Positions 42,828-51,152 of a stretch of DNA of 64,000 nucleotides are shown piece after piece. Under the pieces are notes generated by a model, which worked only from the letters and a program-made list of their open reading frames with translations, searched no databases and was not told the origin of the DNA. The position numbers were made by a program, and so were the translations under genes. The DNA lies in the NCBI RefSeq assembly GCF_014595975.1, contig NZ_JABWGQ010000060.1, positions 186,001 through 250,000 on the forward strand, read 5' to 3'. Positions within the stretch are counted from its first letter, which is position 1. Each line of letters starts with the position of its first letter. Source of the DNA: Sphingopyxis sp. LK2115. Its GTDB lineage: Bacteria > Pseudomonadota > Alphaproteobacteria > Sphingomonadales > Sphingomonadaceae.

Positions 42828-42948
42828 GCCGAGCGAGGTCGAGCCACCCCGAAGGCGTGCACGACCGATGGGCATCGCGACGTTCGCCTCAGGTGGACGT
42901 TCATACCGAGCGCCTGCCAGGACGGTCGGGGGGCTCGATGCGAACGGA
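42828..42948. repeat. Inverted-repeat-bounded gap between yebC and ruvC
   Basis: The 144-bp gap is flanked by TCCGTTCG (42828) and CGAACGGA (about 42941) and contains GCCGAGCGAGGTCGAG, as in the small dispersed repeats of sphingomonads. No gene or clear promoter was seen. Confidence 0.35.
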
Positions 42949-42957
42949 TTTTGCTGT

Positions 42958-43704
42958 TTAGCCAAGCTTTTCCATCACCGCGTCGGGGATTTCGTAATTG
43001 CCCCAGACGGTCTGGACGTCGTCGTCGTCGTCGAGCGTGTCGATCAGCTTGAACAGCGTCTGGGCGACGGCTTCGTCGGTAATTTCGCTCTTCAGCGTCG
43101 GACGCCAGGCGAGCTTGACGCCTTCGGCCTCGCCCAGCTTGGCTTCAAGCGCCTTCGCGACTTCGTGCAGGCTGTCGACGCTGGTCCAGATGTCGTGGCC
43201 GTCGTCGGATGATTCGACATCGTCGGCGCCGGCGTCGAGCGCCGCCTCGAACACCGTGTCGGCGTCGCCCGCGCCCGGCGGATAGCTGATGAGGCCAAGC
43301 CGGTCGAAGCCGTGGCTGACGCTGCCCGAAGTGCCGAGGTTGCCGCCATTTTTGCTGAACGCGGTGCGCACGTTGGTCGCGGTGCGGTTGCGATTGTCGG
43401 TCAGCGCCTCGACGATCAGCGAGACGCCGCCGGGGCCATAGCCTTCGTAACGGATTTCCTCGTAATTTTCGCCTTCGCCGCCACTCGCCTTGTCGATAGC
43501 GCGCTGGATATTATCCTTGGGCATCGACTGCGCCTTCGCCGCGTTGACCGCCGCCCGCAGGCGGGCATTGGCGTCGGGGTCGGGCAGGCCCATCTTGGCC
43601 GCGACGGTGATTTCGCGGCTGAGCTTGGAAAACAGGGCGCTGCGCTTTTTGTCCTGCGCGCCCTTGCGGTGCATGATGTTCTTGAACTTGCTATGGCCGG
43701 CCAC
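42958..43704 (-). CDS. yebC: YebC/PmpR-family regulator or translation factor
   Basis: 248 residues beginning [18 protein letters not shown], the invariant family N-terminus, with [20 protein letters not shown] near 88-107 and an acidic C-terminal domain. Members act as transcriptional regulators or as factors that relieve ribosome stalling at proline stretches. It starts with GTG after a strong GGAGGTAG. It heads the ruvCAB-ybgC-tol group, its usual position in proteobacteria. Confidence 0.95.
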   Translation of the reverse strand: MAGHSKFKNIMHRKGAQDKKRSALFSKLSREITVAAKMGLPDPDANARLRAAVNAAKAQSMPKDNIQRAIDKASGGEGENYEEIRYEGYGPGGVSLIVEALTDNRNRTATNVRTAFSKNGGNLGTSGSVSHGFDRLGLISYPPGAGDADTVFEAALDAGADDVESSDDGHDIWTSVDSLHEVAKALEAKLGEAEGVKLAWRPTLKSEITDEAVAQTLFKLIDTLDDDDDVQTVWGNYEIPDAVMEKLG

Positions 43705-43773
43705 GGCCTACCTCCATTGGAACGCGAAAATCTGGCGCCGCCCTAGCGCGGGCGGCCGCGCGACACAACGGCG

Positions 43774-44091
43774 TCAGATGACGACCGCGGTTCCCGACGC
43801 GCTGACCATCAGCATCGAGCCGTTCTGGCCGAGCACTTCATAGTCGATGTCCACGCCGACGACGGCATTGCCGCCGAGTTTCGCCGCCTCGGCCTCCATC
43901 TCGCCCAGCGCTTCCTTGCGCGCGCGGGCGAGCACATCTTCATATTTGCCCGATCGGCCGCCGACGATGTCGGTGATCGACGCGAAGAGGTCGCGGAACA
44001 GATTGGCGCCGACGATCACCTCGCCGGTGACGATGCCCAGATATTCGCGGACCGGATGGCCTTCGATCATATTGGTCGTGGTGCTGAACAT
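43774..44091 (-). CDS. UPF0145 (YbjQ) family protein
   Basis: 105 residues with the family pattern: [24 protein letters not shown], then [21 protein letters not shown] and [20 protein letters not shown]. The family forms pentameric rings in solved structures; its role is unknown. It is a complete and normal-length member. Confidence 0.85.
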   Translation of the reverse strand: MFSTTTNMIEGHPVREYLGIVTGEVIVGANLFRDLFASITDIVGGRSGKYEDVLARARKEALGEMEAEAAKLGGNAVVGVDIDYEVLGQNGSMLMVSASGTAVVI

Positions 44092-44124
44092 CGTCGCTCT
44101 CCTGATTGTGGTCGGGTGGAAACG

Positions 44125-44367
44125 TCAGTCGATGCCGAGCGCCGATTTATAGACGTCGAGGATCGCTTCCATTTCCTTGCGGTCGTGAACCGGCATTTTG
44201 CGCAGGCGCACGATCTGGCGCATGATCTTGGGATCGTAGCCCTGCGATTTGGCTTCGTTATAGGTGTCGCGGATGTCGTCGGCGATGCCCTTTTTTTCTT
44301 CTTCCAGACGTTCGACGCGCTCGATGAAAAGACGCAGCTGTTCGTCGGACACGGTGGCTTCGCTCAT
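44125..44367 (-). CDS. gapR: GapR-like DNA-binding protein (UPF0335/DUF2312)
   Basis: An 80-residue helical protein with [19 protein letters not shown] coiled coil, the [24 protein letters not shown] segment and DAILD-like [12 protein letters not shown] end. It matches Caulobacter GapR, an essential alphaproteobacterial protein that binds overtwisted, AT-rich DNA ahead of replication and stimulates topoisomerases. It starts at ATG 44367; longer frames upstream overlap the next gene. Confidence 0.9.
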   Translation of the reverse strand: MSEATVSDEQLRLFIERVERLEEEKKGIADDIRDTYNEAKSQGYDPKIMRQIVRLRKMPVHDRKEMEAILDVYKSALGID

Positions 44368-44422
44368 TTTATACTCCGCTGGAATGAAAGATGACGGGGC
44401 AAGAATCGCCCTCGGCGCGTCC

Positions 44423-44752
44423 CTAGCGGGCCTGCGGATTCTTCGCCATGCTTTCTTCCATCCGGGCGAGCTGTTCAGGGGTGGCGGGGGTGTGGAAGCG
44501 GGCTTTCCACTCTGCCGTCGGCATGCCGTGAACGATTGTGCGGCCTGCCTCCCGGTCCATATCGCCTGCCTCGGCGATCCAGTCGCCAAGGCAGTTGCGG
44601 CAGAAGCCCGCGAGCCCCATCAGGTCGATGTTCGCCGCGTCGCTTCGATGCTGGAGCAGGCGGACGAGGCGGCGGAAGGCGACTGCCGCGACGGCATCAT
44701 CGAGCGAGTCGAGAGCGTCGCCGGGGGCGGATGTTTCGTCGCTGCAGGACAT
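44423..44752 (-). CDS. DUF1244 family protein
   Basis: 109 residues with the family core [20 protein letters not shown], then [14 protein letters not shown] (a CxxC pair) and [12 protein letters not shown]. The function is unknown. It lies 55 bases upstream of gapR on the same strand, so the two are likely cotranscribed. It is divergent from pyk over 99 bp. Confidence 0.85.
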   Translation of the reverse strand: MSCSDETSAPGDALDSLDDAVAAVAFRRLVRLLQHRSDAANIDLMGLAGFCRNCLGDWIAEAGDMDREAGRTIVHGMPTAEWKARFHTPATPEQLARMEESMAKNPQAR

Positions 44753-44851
44753 GGTTCGGGCCTTCTTGAATAGCTATACGGTGGTTGCGCTGGCGCGCGC
44801 GACGCGCCATGCCCTGCACACCGTAACGGCAAACAGGCAAGCGGAGCAATC

Positions 44852-46306
44852 GTGGTCCAGAGTTTTACCCCCCGCCAGCGCAAGGTGCGTATCCTGGCGA
44901 CGCTTGGTCCCGCGAGCGCCAATGCCGAGATGATCGCCGCGCTGCACCGCGCGGGCGCCGATGCCTTTCGCGTCAATATGAGCCACGGCGACCATGCCGG
45001 CCATGCGCAGGTGATCGCCGCGATCCGCTCGCTCGAAAAAGAAACCGGGCGGCCGACGACGATCCTCGTCGACCTGCAGGGACCAAAGCTGCGCGTCGGG
45101 ACGTTCAGAGACGGCCCGGCCGAGCTGGTGAAGGGCGCGGCGTTCGTGCTCGACACTGACAAGGCGCCCGGTGATGCCAGTCGCGTTCATCTGCCGCACC
45201 CCGAACTGTTCGCGGCGCTCGAACCCGATACGCGGCTGCTCATCGACGACGGCAAGCTGGTGCTCCGCGTGAAGAGCGTATCGGCCGAGCGGATCGAAAC
45301 GCTGGTCGAAGTCGGCGGCAAGATTTCGGATCGCAAGGGCGTCAACGTCCCCGACGTCGTGGTGCCGCTTGCTGCGCTTACCGAAAAGGACCGCAAGGAC
45401 CTGGCCTTCGCACTGGAACAGCATGTCGACTGGATCGCGCTGTCGTTCGTCCAGCGGCCCGAGGACGTTGCCGAAGCGCGGCGGCTGATCGGCGGCAAGG
45501 CGGCGCTGCTCGTCAAGTTCGAAAAGCCGTCGGCGGTGCAGCGGATCGAGGAGATATTGGAGCTTGCCGACGCGGCAATGGTCGCGCGCGGCGATCTGGG
45601 GGTTGAACTGCCGCCCGAAGCCGTGCCGCCGCTCCAGAAGCGCATCGTCGCGACCGCGCGGCGGATGGGCAAGCCGGTGGTTGTCGCGACGCAGATGCTC
45701 GAATCGATGATCGTCTCGCCCTCGCCGACGCGCGCGGAAGTCAGCGACGTCGCCACGGCGGTGTACGATGGCGCGGACGCGATCATGCTGTCGGCGGAGA
45801 CCGCGGCGGGTGCGTGGCCGGTGGAAGCGGTCGCGATGATGGATATGATCGCGCGCTCGGTCGAAAGCGACCCCGATTATTTCCGCCGCCTCCATTTCAC
45901 GGAAACTCAGCCCGATGCGACGACCGCCGACGCGCTGGCCGAGGCGGCGGGCAGCATCATCACGACGATCGCCGCCGACGCGATCATCTGTTTCACCGCA
46001 TCGGGTTCGACCGCGCGCCGCGTCGCGCGCGAGCGTCCGGGCGCGCCCTTGCTTGTGCTGACACCCAGGAAAGAGGCGGCGCGGCGCATGGGGTTGCTGT
46101 GGGGCGCCCACGCGGTGCCGACCAAGGATATCGGCAGCTTCGAGGAGATGATCGCCAAGGGCAAGCGCATGGCGCTGCGCCACGGGATCGGCAAGGCGGG
46201 ATCAAAGCTGGTGATGATGGCGGGCGTGCCGTTCGGCACGCCAGGGTCGACCAATGTGCTGCACGTCGCGACGCTGACCGGCGACGAATTGCGCGGATAT
46301 AGTTGA
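44852..46306 (+). CDS. pyk: Pyruvate kinase
   Basis: 484 residues. KVRILATLGPAS at the start, FRVNMSHGD near 38-46, the ADP/metal site MVARGDLGVELPPE near 245-258, and MLESMI near 285. It converts phosphoenolpyruvate and ADP to pyruvate and ATP, the end point for glucose 6-phosphate produced by the GH65 locus. The GTG start has GCGGAG 6 bases upstream. Full length. Confidence 0.97.
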   Translation: MVQSFTPRQRKVRILATLGPASANAEMIAALHRAGADAFRVNMSHGDHAGHAQVIAAIRSLEKETGRPTTILVDLQGPKLRVGTFRDGPAELVKGAAFVLDTDKAPGDASRVHLPHPELFAALEPDTRLLIDDGKLVLRVKSVSAERIETLVEVGGKISDRKGVNVPDVVVPLAALTEKDRKDLAFALEQHVDWIALSFVQRPEDVAEARRLIGGKAALLVKFEKPSAVQRIEEILELADAAMVARGDLGVELPPEAVPPLQKRIVATARRMGKPVVVATQMLESMIVSPSPTRAEVSDVATAVYDGADAIMLSAETAAGAWPVEAVAMMDMIARSVESDPDYFRRLHFTETQPDATTADALAEAAGSIITTIAADAIICFTASGSTARRVARERPGAPLLVLTPRKEAARRMGLLWGAHAVPTKDIGSFEEMIAKGKRMALRHGIGKAGSKLVMMAGVPFGTPGSTNVLHVATLTGDELRGYS

Positions 46307-46326
46307 ATCGTCGCTCGCACCTTATC

Positions 46327-46350
46327 CGTCATCCCGGCGAATGCCGGAAT
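46327..46350. repeat. Degenerate palindromic repeat after pyk
   Basis: CGTCATCCCGGC (46327-46338) pairs only partly with GCCGGAAT after a 4-base loop; a further CGCCGGGATGC follows about 50 bases on. A decayed copy of the repeat at 5326 and 53998. Confidence 0.5.
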
Positions 46351-46429
46351 CTTCGCCTGTCGGTTTCCCGCACGGGCGAGATCGCTGCCTTCGCCGGGAT
46401 GCAGAAACCCATCGGCATTTCTGATTCAC

Positions 46430-46546
46430 TCCGGCACAATCCTTACCGCGCGATTCACAAAAAAATGGAGCTGATTCAGATCGGCACGACTAAAAATGGT
46501 AAATGGTCTTTGCACCATTGACGCCGCGCGGCATAGTTGGTGCAAA
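46430..46546. promoter_or_regulatory. AT-richer region with inverted repeats before bpt
   Basis: Base composition drops relative to neighbours (runs of A, AAAATGGTAAATGGT). TTTGCACCA (46509-46517) is complementary to TGGTGCAAA (46538-46546), and ATGGT...ACCAT (46503-46518) forms a competing hairpin. This could be the bpt promoter and operator or a small RNA; nothing decides. Confidence 0.35.
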
Positions 46547-46604
46547 CAGCGCGCCGGGCCCGCGTCGGGGGGCGCCGCATCGCCATTTCGGAGGTCTAGT
46601 CCGC

Positions 46605-47378
46605 GTGTCCGCACCGTTCCGTTTTCCGCGCTTTTTCGTCACCAGCCCGGCGCCCTGCCCCTATCTGGCGGGCAAGACCGAGCGCAAGGTGTTCACCGAG
46701 CTTAGCGGAAACAATGCGGCGGAACTCAACGACGCGCTGGGCCGTATCGGGTTCCGGCGCAGCCAGTCGGTCGCCTATCGCCCGAGCTGCGCCGATTGTT
46801 CGGCGTGCGTGTCGGTGCGCGTGTGCGCCCGCGAATTTACTCCCAGCAATTCGCAAAAACGCAATCTGCGCCGCAACGGCGATCTGGTCGTCACGGCGTG
46901 CAAGCCATGGGCGACCGAGGAGCAATATGCCTTGCTGCGCGCCTATCTCGCGTCGCGCCATCCCGATGGCGGCATGGCCGACATGGATGAGCAGGATTTC
47001 GCCGACATGGTCGAGCAGACCCCGGTCGACAGCTATATGGTCGAATATCGCGAACCCGTCGCGGGCGGCGGCAAGGGACGCCTTGTCGGCTGCTGCCTGA
47101 CCGACCGGCAGAGCGACGGCCTGTCGATGATCTACAGCTTCTTCGACGCGCATCATCCGCTGCGCGAGGGGCTGGGCACCTATATCATCGCCGACCATGT
47201 GCAGCGCGCGGCGAAGGCGGGGCTGCCCTACGTCTACCTTGGTTACTGGATCGAGGGGTCGGCGCGCATGGCCTATAAGGCGCGCTTCCGCCCGCTCGAG
47301 AAGCTCGGCCCCGATGGCTGGTCGCGCTTTGAACCGACGCCGTCGGAACGGATCGCGGCGATGTTCGAATTGGCTTGA
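46605..47378 (+). CDS. bpt: Aspartate/glutamate leucyltransferase (N-end rule, Bpt)
   Basis: 257 residues of the ATE/Bpt family, which transfers leucine from its tRNA to proteins with N-terminal Asp or Glu, marking them for ClpS-ClpAP. C-P-Y-L-A-G-K near 24, [11 protein letters not shown] near 56-66, then [17 protein letters not shown] and the acetyltransferase-like core ([34 protein letters not shown]). GTG 46605 is supported by GGAGG 11 bases upstream; the longer frame from 46503 has no such site. Confidence 0.9.
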   Translation: MSAPFRFPRFFVTSPAPCPYLAGKTERKVFTELSGNNAAELNDALGRIGFRRSQSVAYRPSCADCSACVSVRVCAREFTPSNSQKRNLRRNGDLVVTACKPWATEEQYALLRAYLASRHPDGGMADMDEQDFADMVEQTPVDSYMVEYREPVAGGGKGRLVGCCLTDRQSDGLSMIYSFFDAHHPLREGLGTYIIADHVQRAAKAGLPYVYLGYWIEGSARMAYKARFRPLEKLGPDGWSRFEPTPSERIAAMFELA

Positions 47379-47810
47379 TCGGCGGCGGCCTTGGAGCGGG
47401 AAGCGGCCGTCAAGCGCTCTCGCCTTCAGGGGAGCGGGTTGGGCGCGCAACCTTGCCCCCGCTCAACGGCGGCTAGCAGGACAAGCCGGCAAGCCCCCGC
47501 ATCTCTCCCCTGATGGGAGAGAGCGATTCTTCCAACCACCGCATCCCGTCATCAGCGGCCTTCAGATGGCCGATCCGCCTCCTCTGACCGCAAAACGGTT
47601 GCCAAGGGTTCGCAGCACGGTTTCTCGCCGCTTGCGGTTGACCTTTTCCCGCTTTCAAGGGCATAGCTTGCCGTCAGGACATAAGTCCGGGTCGCATCCA
47701 GTGTTGGTGATCGCTCAGGGGTGGGCGATTGGGGGAAATGGGATGCCCGAACATGCGTTCGCCGATGGCTTGTTCGCGGATGCTCGCTCCGCCCGCGAAG
47801 GCGCGCGCGC
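47379..47810 (+). other. 432-bp non-coding gap before the redox module
   Basis: Contains a small inverted repeat TCTCTCCC/GGGAGAGA (47502-47522) and a possible promoter TTGACC (47638) with an 18-base spacer and CATAGC (47662). A reading frame open from 47721 is in phase with the oxidoreductase, but its sequence is not protein-like and the ATG at 47811 opens directly onto the FAD-binding fold. No CRP-type site was seen here. Confidence 0.4.
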
Positions 47811-50261
47811 ATGAGCGAGGCGGCCCCTCTTGAACGCGTAAAGGTCGCGATCATCGGGTCGGGGCCGGCGGGTCTGAGCGCCGCGGCACGCGCAGCGCAG
47901 CTGGGGATGAGCCACATTCTGCTGGAAAAGACCGACCATCTTTCCGACACGATCTTCAAATATCAAAAGGGCAAGCGCGTGCTCGCAACGCCCGAACGCC
48001 TTGATCTCCGCTCCGACTGCCGCTTTGCGGAAGGCGCGCGCGAACATATCCTCGCCAATTGGGACGAGGATGCAGCGAACAACGGGGTCAATGTGGTCTA
48101 TCGCGCCGACGTCGCCGAGGTAACGGGCGAGAAGGGCGCGTTCGCAATCAAGACCGCGCAGGGGGATGTCTTTCACGCGGAAAACATCGTGCTGGCGATC
48201 GGCACACAGGGCAATCCGAACCGCCTGCGCTGCGAAGGCTACGACCTGCCGCACATCATCTATCAGGTCGACGATCCCGAGGATTTCAAGGACAAGCATA
48301 TCACCGTCGTCGGATCGGGTGACGCGGGGATCGAAAATGCACTGGGGGTGGCCGAGGAAGCGCTGGAAAACACGGTCACCATCCTCAACCGATCCAGGGA
48401 TTTTGCGCGCGCCAAGGCCAAGAATGTCTCCGACCTGATGGAAGCGGGCGAAAACGGACTGATCGCGATCCGCACCGAGACGCAGCCGAAGAAAGTCGAA
48501 CCCGGCTGGCTGACGCTCGACACCCCCGATGGCGAGGAACGCATCCCGTGCGACGTCATCGTCGCGCGGCTGGGTTCGGTTGCGCCGCGCGCCTTCGTCG
48601 AATCGATGGGGATCGAGTTCACCGGACCCGACCGCGAGGCCTTTCCCAAGCTGTCGCCGACCTTTGAATCGACGGTGCCCGGCATTTTCGTGATCGGCGC
48701 GCTCGCGGGCTATCCGCTGATCAAGCATTGCATGAACCAGGGTTATGACGTCGTCGAGTTCATCAATGGCAACACGGCGCTGACCCCCGCTGACGAAAAG
48801 GATCTGGCGGCGATCTTTGCGGGGTTGCCGCAGCAGAAATCGGTGAGCCAATGGCTCGACTATCTGCGCGAACGGGTGAGCATTTTTGCCGATGTCTCGC
48901 CGCTCCAGATGCGCGAGTTCATGCTCGATTCGAAGGTCGCTTTCTATCGCAAGGGCGAGGTGGTGTTCGAGAAGGGCGAACCGGGGTCGTCACTGTTCGC
49001 GATCGCCGATGGTTTTGCCGCGGTCGAGGTCGGTTCCGGCGTTACCGTGCCGATCGAACAGGGGTCGATTTTCGGCGAAGTCGGGCTGATTTCGGGGCGC
49101 AAGCGCGGCGCGACGATCCGCGCGGGTGCCGACAGCATTTTCGTCGAAGTGTCGCGCACCGCGGCGCTCAAGCTGATGGCGGCGGTGCCGGGCGCGAAGC
49201 GCGCGATCAACCGCATTTCGCTCGAACGCCAGTTGCTGCAAATCTTCAAGGGCGGGCTGACCGCCGAGGATCTGGCCCCGGTCGTCGAGGCGGCCGAGGT
49301 CGAGCGCGTCCCCGCGGGCAAGGCCGTGCTGACCGAGGGCGAACAGGGTGACGATGTCTATGTGATCCGGTCGGGTTCGATGGTGGTCGAAAAGGACATC
49401 GGCGGCAAACCGATCTTCCTGCGCTATCTGCCCGCGGGCAGCTTCTTCGGCGAAATGGGGGTGCTGAGCGGCCAGCCGCGCAACGCCACGGTCAAGGCGG
49501 CGGTCGGCAGCGAGGTCATCAAGCTGACCGGTGACAGTTTCCGCAAGATGCTCGCGGCGCGGCCGCAGGTGCGCGAAGCAACCGAGGCCGCGGTGGCCGA
49601 ACGTGCGGCGATGAACAGCTTTATCGAGTCGCGCAAGGCGAGCTATTCGAGCGCGGTCGACCTCTATTCGGACACCGCCAGCTTTATCATGAAAGAGGGG
49701 TTGGGCGAGGCGACCGACGCGCTGCTCATCGACGAGAATCTGTGCGTCGGCTGCGACAATTGCGAAAAAGCGTGCGCCGACAGCCACGAAGGGCTGTCGC
49801 GGCTCGACCGCGAGGCGGGCAAGACCTTTGCGCATCTGCACGTCCCCACCAGCTGCCGCCACTGCGAGCATCCGCATTGCATGGCCGACTGCCCGCCGAA
49901 CGTCATCCACCGCGGCCCCGACGGCGAAGTGTTCATGGAACCGGGCTGCATCGGTTGCGGCAACTGCATGCGCAACTGCCCCTATGGCGTGATCCGCATG
50001 GAGGCGGCGCCGCCGCCCAAGCCGGGGCTGCTGAGCTGGTTGCTGCTCGGGCGCGGGCCGGGGCCGGGCGAACCTTCGCCCAAATGGACAAGGAAGCAAT
50101 TGGGCGACGAGAAGCCCAAGAAGATCGCGGTCAAATGCGACATGTGCAAGGGCATCGCCGGCGGCCCAGCGTGCGTGCGCGCCTGCCCGACGGGCGCCGC
50201 GATCCGCGTGTCGCCCGAAGAGTTTCTGTCGATCGCGCGGCTCGACGAGGCGACCGACTGA
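47811..50261 (+). CDS. Fusion: FAD/NAD(P) oxidoreductase, two cyclic-nucleotide-binding domains, 4x[4Fe-4S] ferredoxin
   Basis: 816 residues, cytosolic (no signal). Residues about 10-350 form a thioredoxin-reductase-like flavoprotein: VAIIGSGPAGLSAAARA binds FAD and VVGSGDAGIENALG (about 165-178) binds NAD(P)H; no CxxC redox pair was seen. About 365-480 and 495-605 are two cyclic-nucleotide-binding domains, both with phosphate-binding cassettes (F-G-E-V-G-L-I-S-G with Glu423 and Arg432; F-G-E-M-G-V-L-S-G with Glu548 and Arg557, each followed by x-A-T). From 640 come four Cys clusters of the HybA/DmsB type: C645-x2-C-x2-C-x3-C and three more, enough for four [4Fe-4S]. The stop overlaps the cytochrome b ATG (TGATG). 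Confidence 0.85.
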   Translation: MSEAAPLERVKVAIIGSGPAGLSAAARAAQLGMSHILLEKTDHLSDTIFKYQKGKRVLATPERLDLRSDCRFAEGAREHILANWDEDAANNGVNVVYRADVAEVTGEKGAFAIKTAQGDVFHAENIVLAIGTQGNPNRLRCEGYDLPHIIYQVDDPEDFKDKHITVVGSGDAGIENALGVAEEALENTVTILNRSRDFARAKAKNVSDLMEAGENGLIAIRTETQPKKVEPGWLTLDTPDGEERIPCDVIVARLGSVAPRAFVESMGIEFTGPDREAFPKLSPTFESTVPGIFVIGALAGYPLIKHCMNQGYDVVEFINGNTALTPADEKDLAAIFAGLPQQKSVSQWLDYLRERVSIFADVSPLQMREFMLDSKVAFYRKGEVVFEKGEPGSSLFAIADGFAAVEVGSGVTVPIEQGSIFGEVGLISGRKRGATIRAGADSIFVEVSRTAALKLMAAVPGAKRAINRISLERQLLQIFKGGLTAEDLAPVVEAAEVERVPAGKAVLTEGEQGDDVYVIRSGSMVVEKDIGGKPIFLRYLPAGSFFGEMGVLSGQPRNATVKAAVGSEVIKLTGDSFRKMLAARPQVREATEAAVAERAAMNSFIESRKASYSSAVDLYSDTASFIMKEGLGEATDALLIDENLCVGCDNCEKACADSHEGLSRLDREAGKTFAHLHVPTSCRHCEHPHCMADCPPNVIHRGPDGEVFMEPGCIGCGNCMRNCPYGVIRMEAAPPPKPGLLSWLLLGRGPGPGEPSPKWTRKQLGDEKPKKIAVKCDMCKGIAGGPACVRACPTGAAIRVSPEEFLSIARLDEATD

Positions 50262-51142
50262 TGGCGAGCCTGTTTCAGCGACGCCGCAACCGCGCGACCC
50301 AGACCGAGCGGGTGCGCGAGCGCCGGCACGAAGGCTTCCTGCGCTATGCGGGGTTCCGCTGGGCAAAGATTTCGGGCGGGCTGTGCCTGCTCATCATCCT
50401 TTCCTATGCTCTGGTCGATGTGACGCCGCGGCACAATGGCGGCAGCTGGTATGGCTATACGCTGGGGACGATCGGCGCGCTGCTGATCCTGTGGCTGACC
50501 GCGCTCGGTTATCGCAAGCGCCGGATGACGAGCGATTACTGGTCGCTGAAAGCCTGGACGTCGGCGCATGTCTATCTGGGTCTGAGCCTGATCGTCATCG
50601 GCACCTGGCACACGGGGTTCCAGCTCGGCTGGAATGTCCACACGCTGGCCTGGGCGTTGATGATGCTTGTCATCCTGTCGGGGCTTTATGGCGTCATCGT
50701 CTATGCGACCTTGCCCGCCGCGCTGTCGAACAATCGCGAGCAGATGACGCAGATGCAGATGCTGGAGGCGATCCGCGCCTTCGACCGCCAATTGCACAGC
50801 GCCGCGCAGCCGCTGACCCCGGCGGACAGCGCCGCGGTGCTCGCCTCGCTCGACCAGGATCCCTTTGCGGGCGGCGCGTGGGCGCGTCTGCGCGGCCGCT
50901 ATCCGGACTGCGCCACCGCTGCGGCGCGCCGCGCGCTGGCGACATCGCAGGGCGGCGACGCCGACGCGCGGGTGAAGGTTGTGCAGCTGTTGTCGCAAAA
51001 GGAGGCGGCGCTGGCGCGGCTGCGCGAACATCTGCGGCTGCGCGCGCTGCTCGAAATCTGGCTTTATGTGCATGTGCCGCTGACCTTTGCGCTGATCGCG
51101 GCGCTGTCGGCGCATATCGTCAGCGTCTTTTTCTATTGGTGA
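50261..51142 (+). CDS. b-type cytochrome-like membrane protein
   Basis: 293 residues with five hydrophobic helices (about 36-52, 67-83, 100-118, 128-150, 267-290). Histidines placed for heme b lie in the third helix (His103, His117, in AHVYLGLSLIVIGTWH) and the last (His271, His285, in VHVPLTFALIAALSAH). A large helical segment, about 155-260, is cytosolic or periplasmic. It overlaps the preceding fusion by one base and lies 10 bases before the decaheme gene. It likely passes electrons between the ferredoxin domain and periplasmic hemes; heme binding is inference. Confidence 0.7.
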   Translation: MASLFQRRRNRATQTERVRERRHEGFLRYAGFRWAKISGGLCLLIILSYALVDVTPRHNGGSWYGYTLGTIGALLILWLTALGYRKRRMTSDYWSLKAWTSAHVYLGLSLIVIGTWHTGFQLGWNVHTLAWALMMLVILSGLYGVIVYATLPAALSNNREQMTQMQMLEAIRAFDRQLHSAAQPLTPADSAAVLASLDQDPFAGGAWARLRGRYPDCATAAARRALATSQGGDADARVKVVQLLSQKEAALARLREHLRLRALLEIWLYVHVPLTFALIAALSAHIVSVFFYW

Positions 51143-51152
51143 GGCGCAGGCG

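Noticed and set aside
44774-46183. 469-residue minus-strand frame over pyruvate kinase
   Set aside because: Antisense shadow; the plus strand carries all pyruvate kinase motifs.
46303-46521. 72-residue frame after pyk
   Set aside because: Mostly a translation of the palindromic repeat; no ribosome site or recognisable protein.
47811-48870. Oxidoreductase part called a plain thioredoxin reductase
   Set aside because: No CxxC active-site pair was found in the flavoprotein part, and the fusion to cyclic-nucleotide and ferredoxin domains points to another role.
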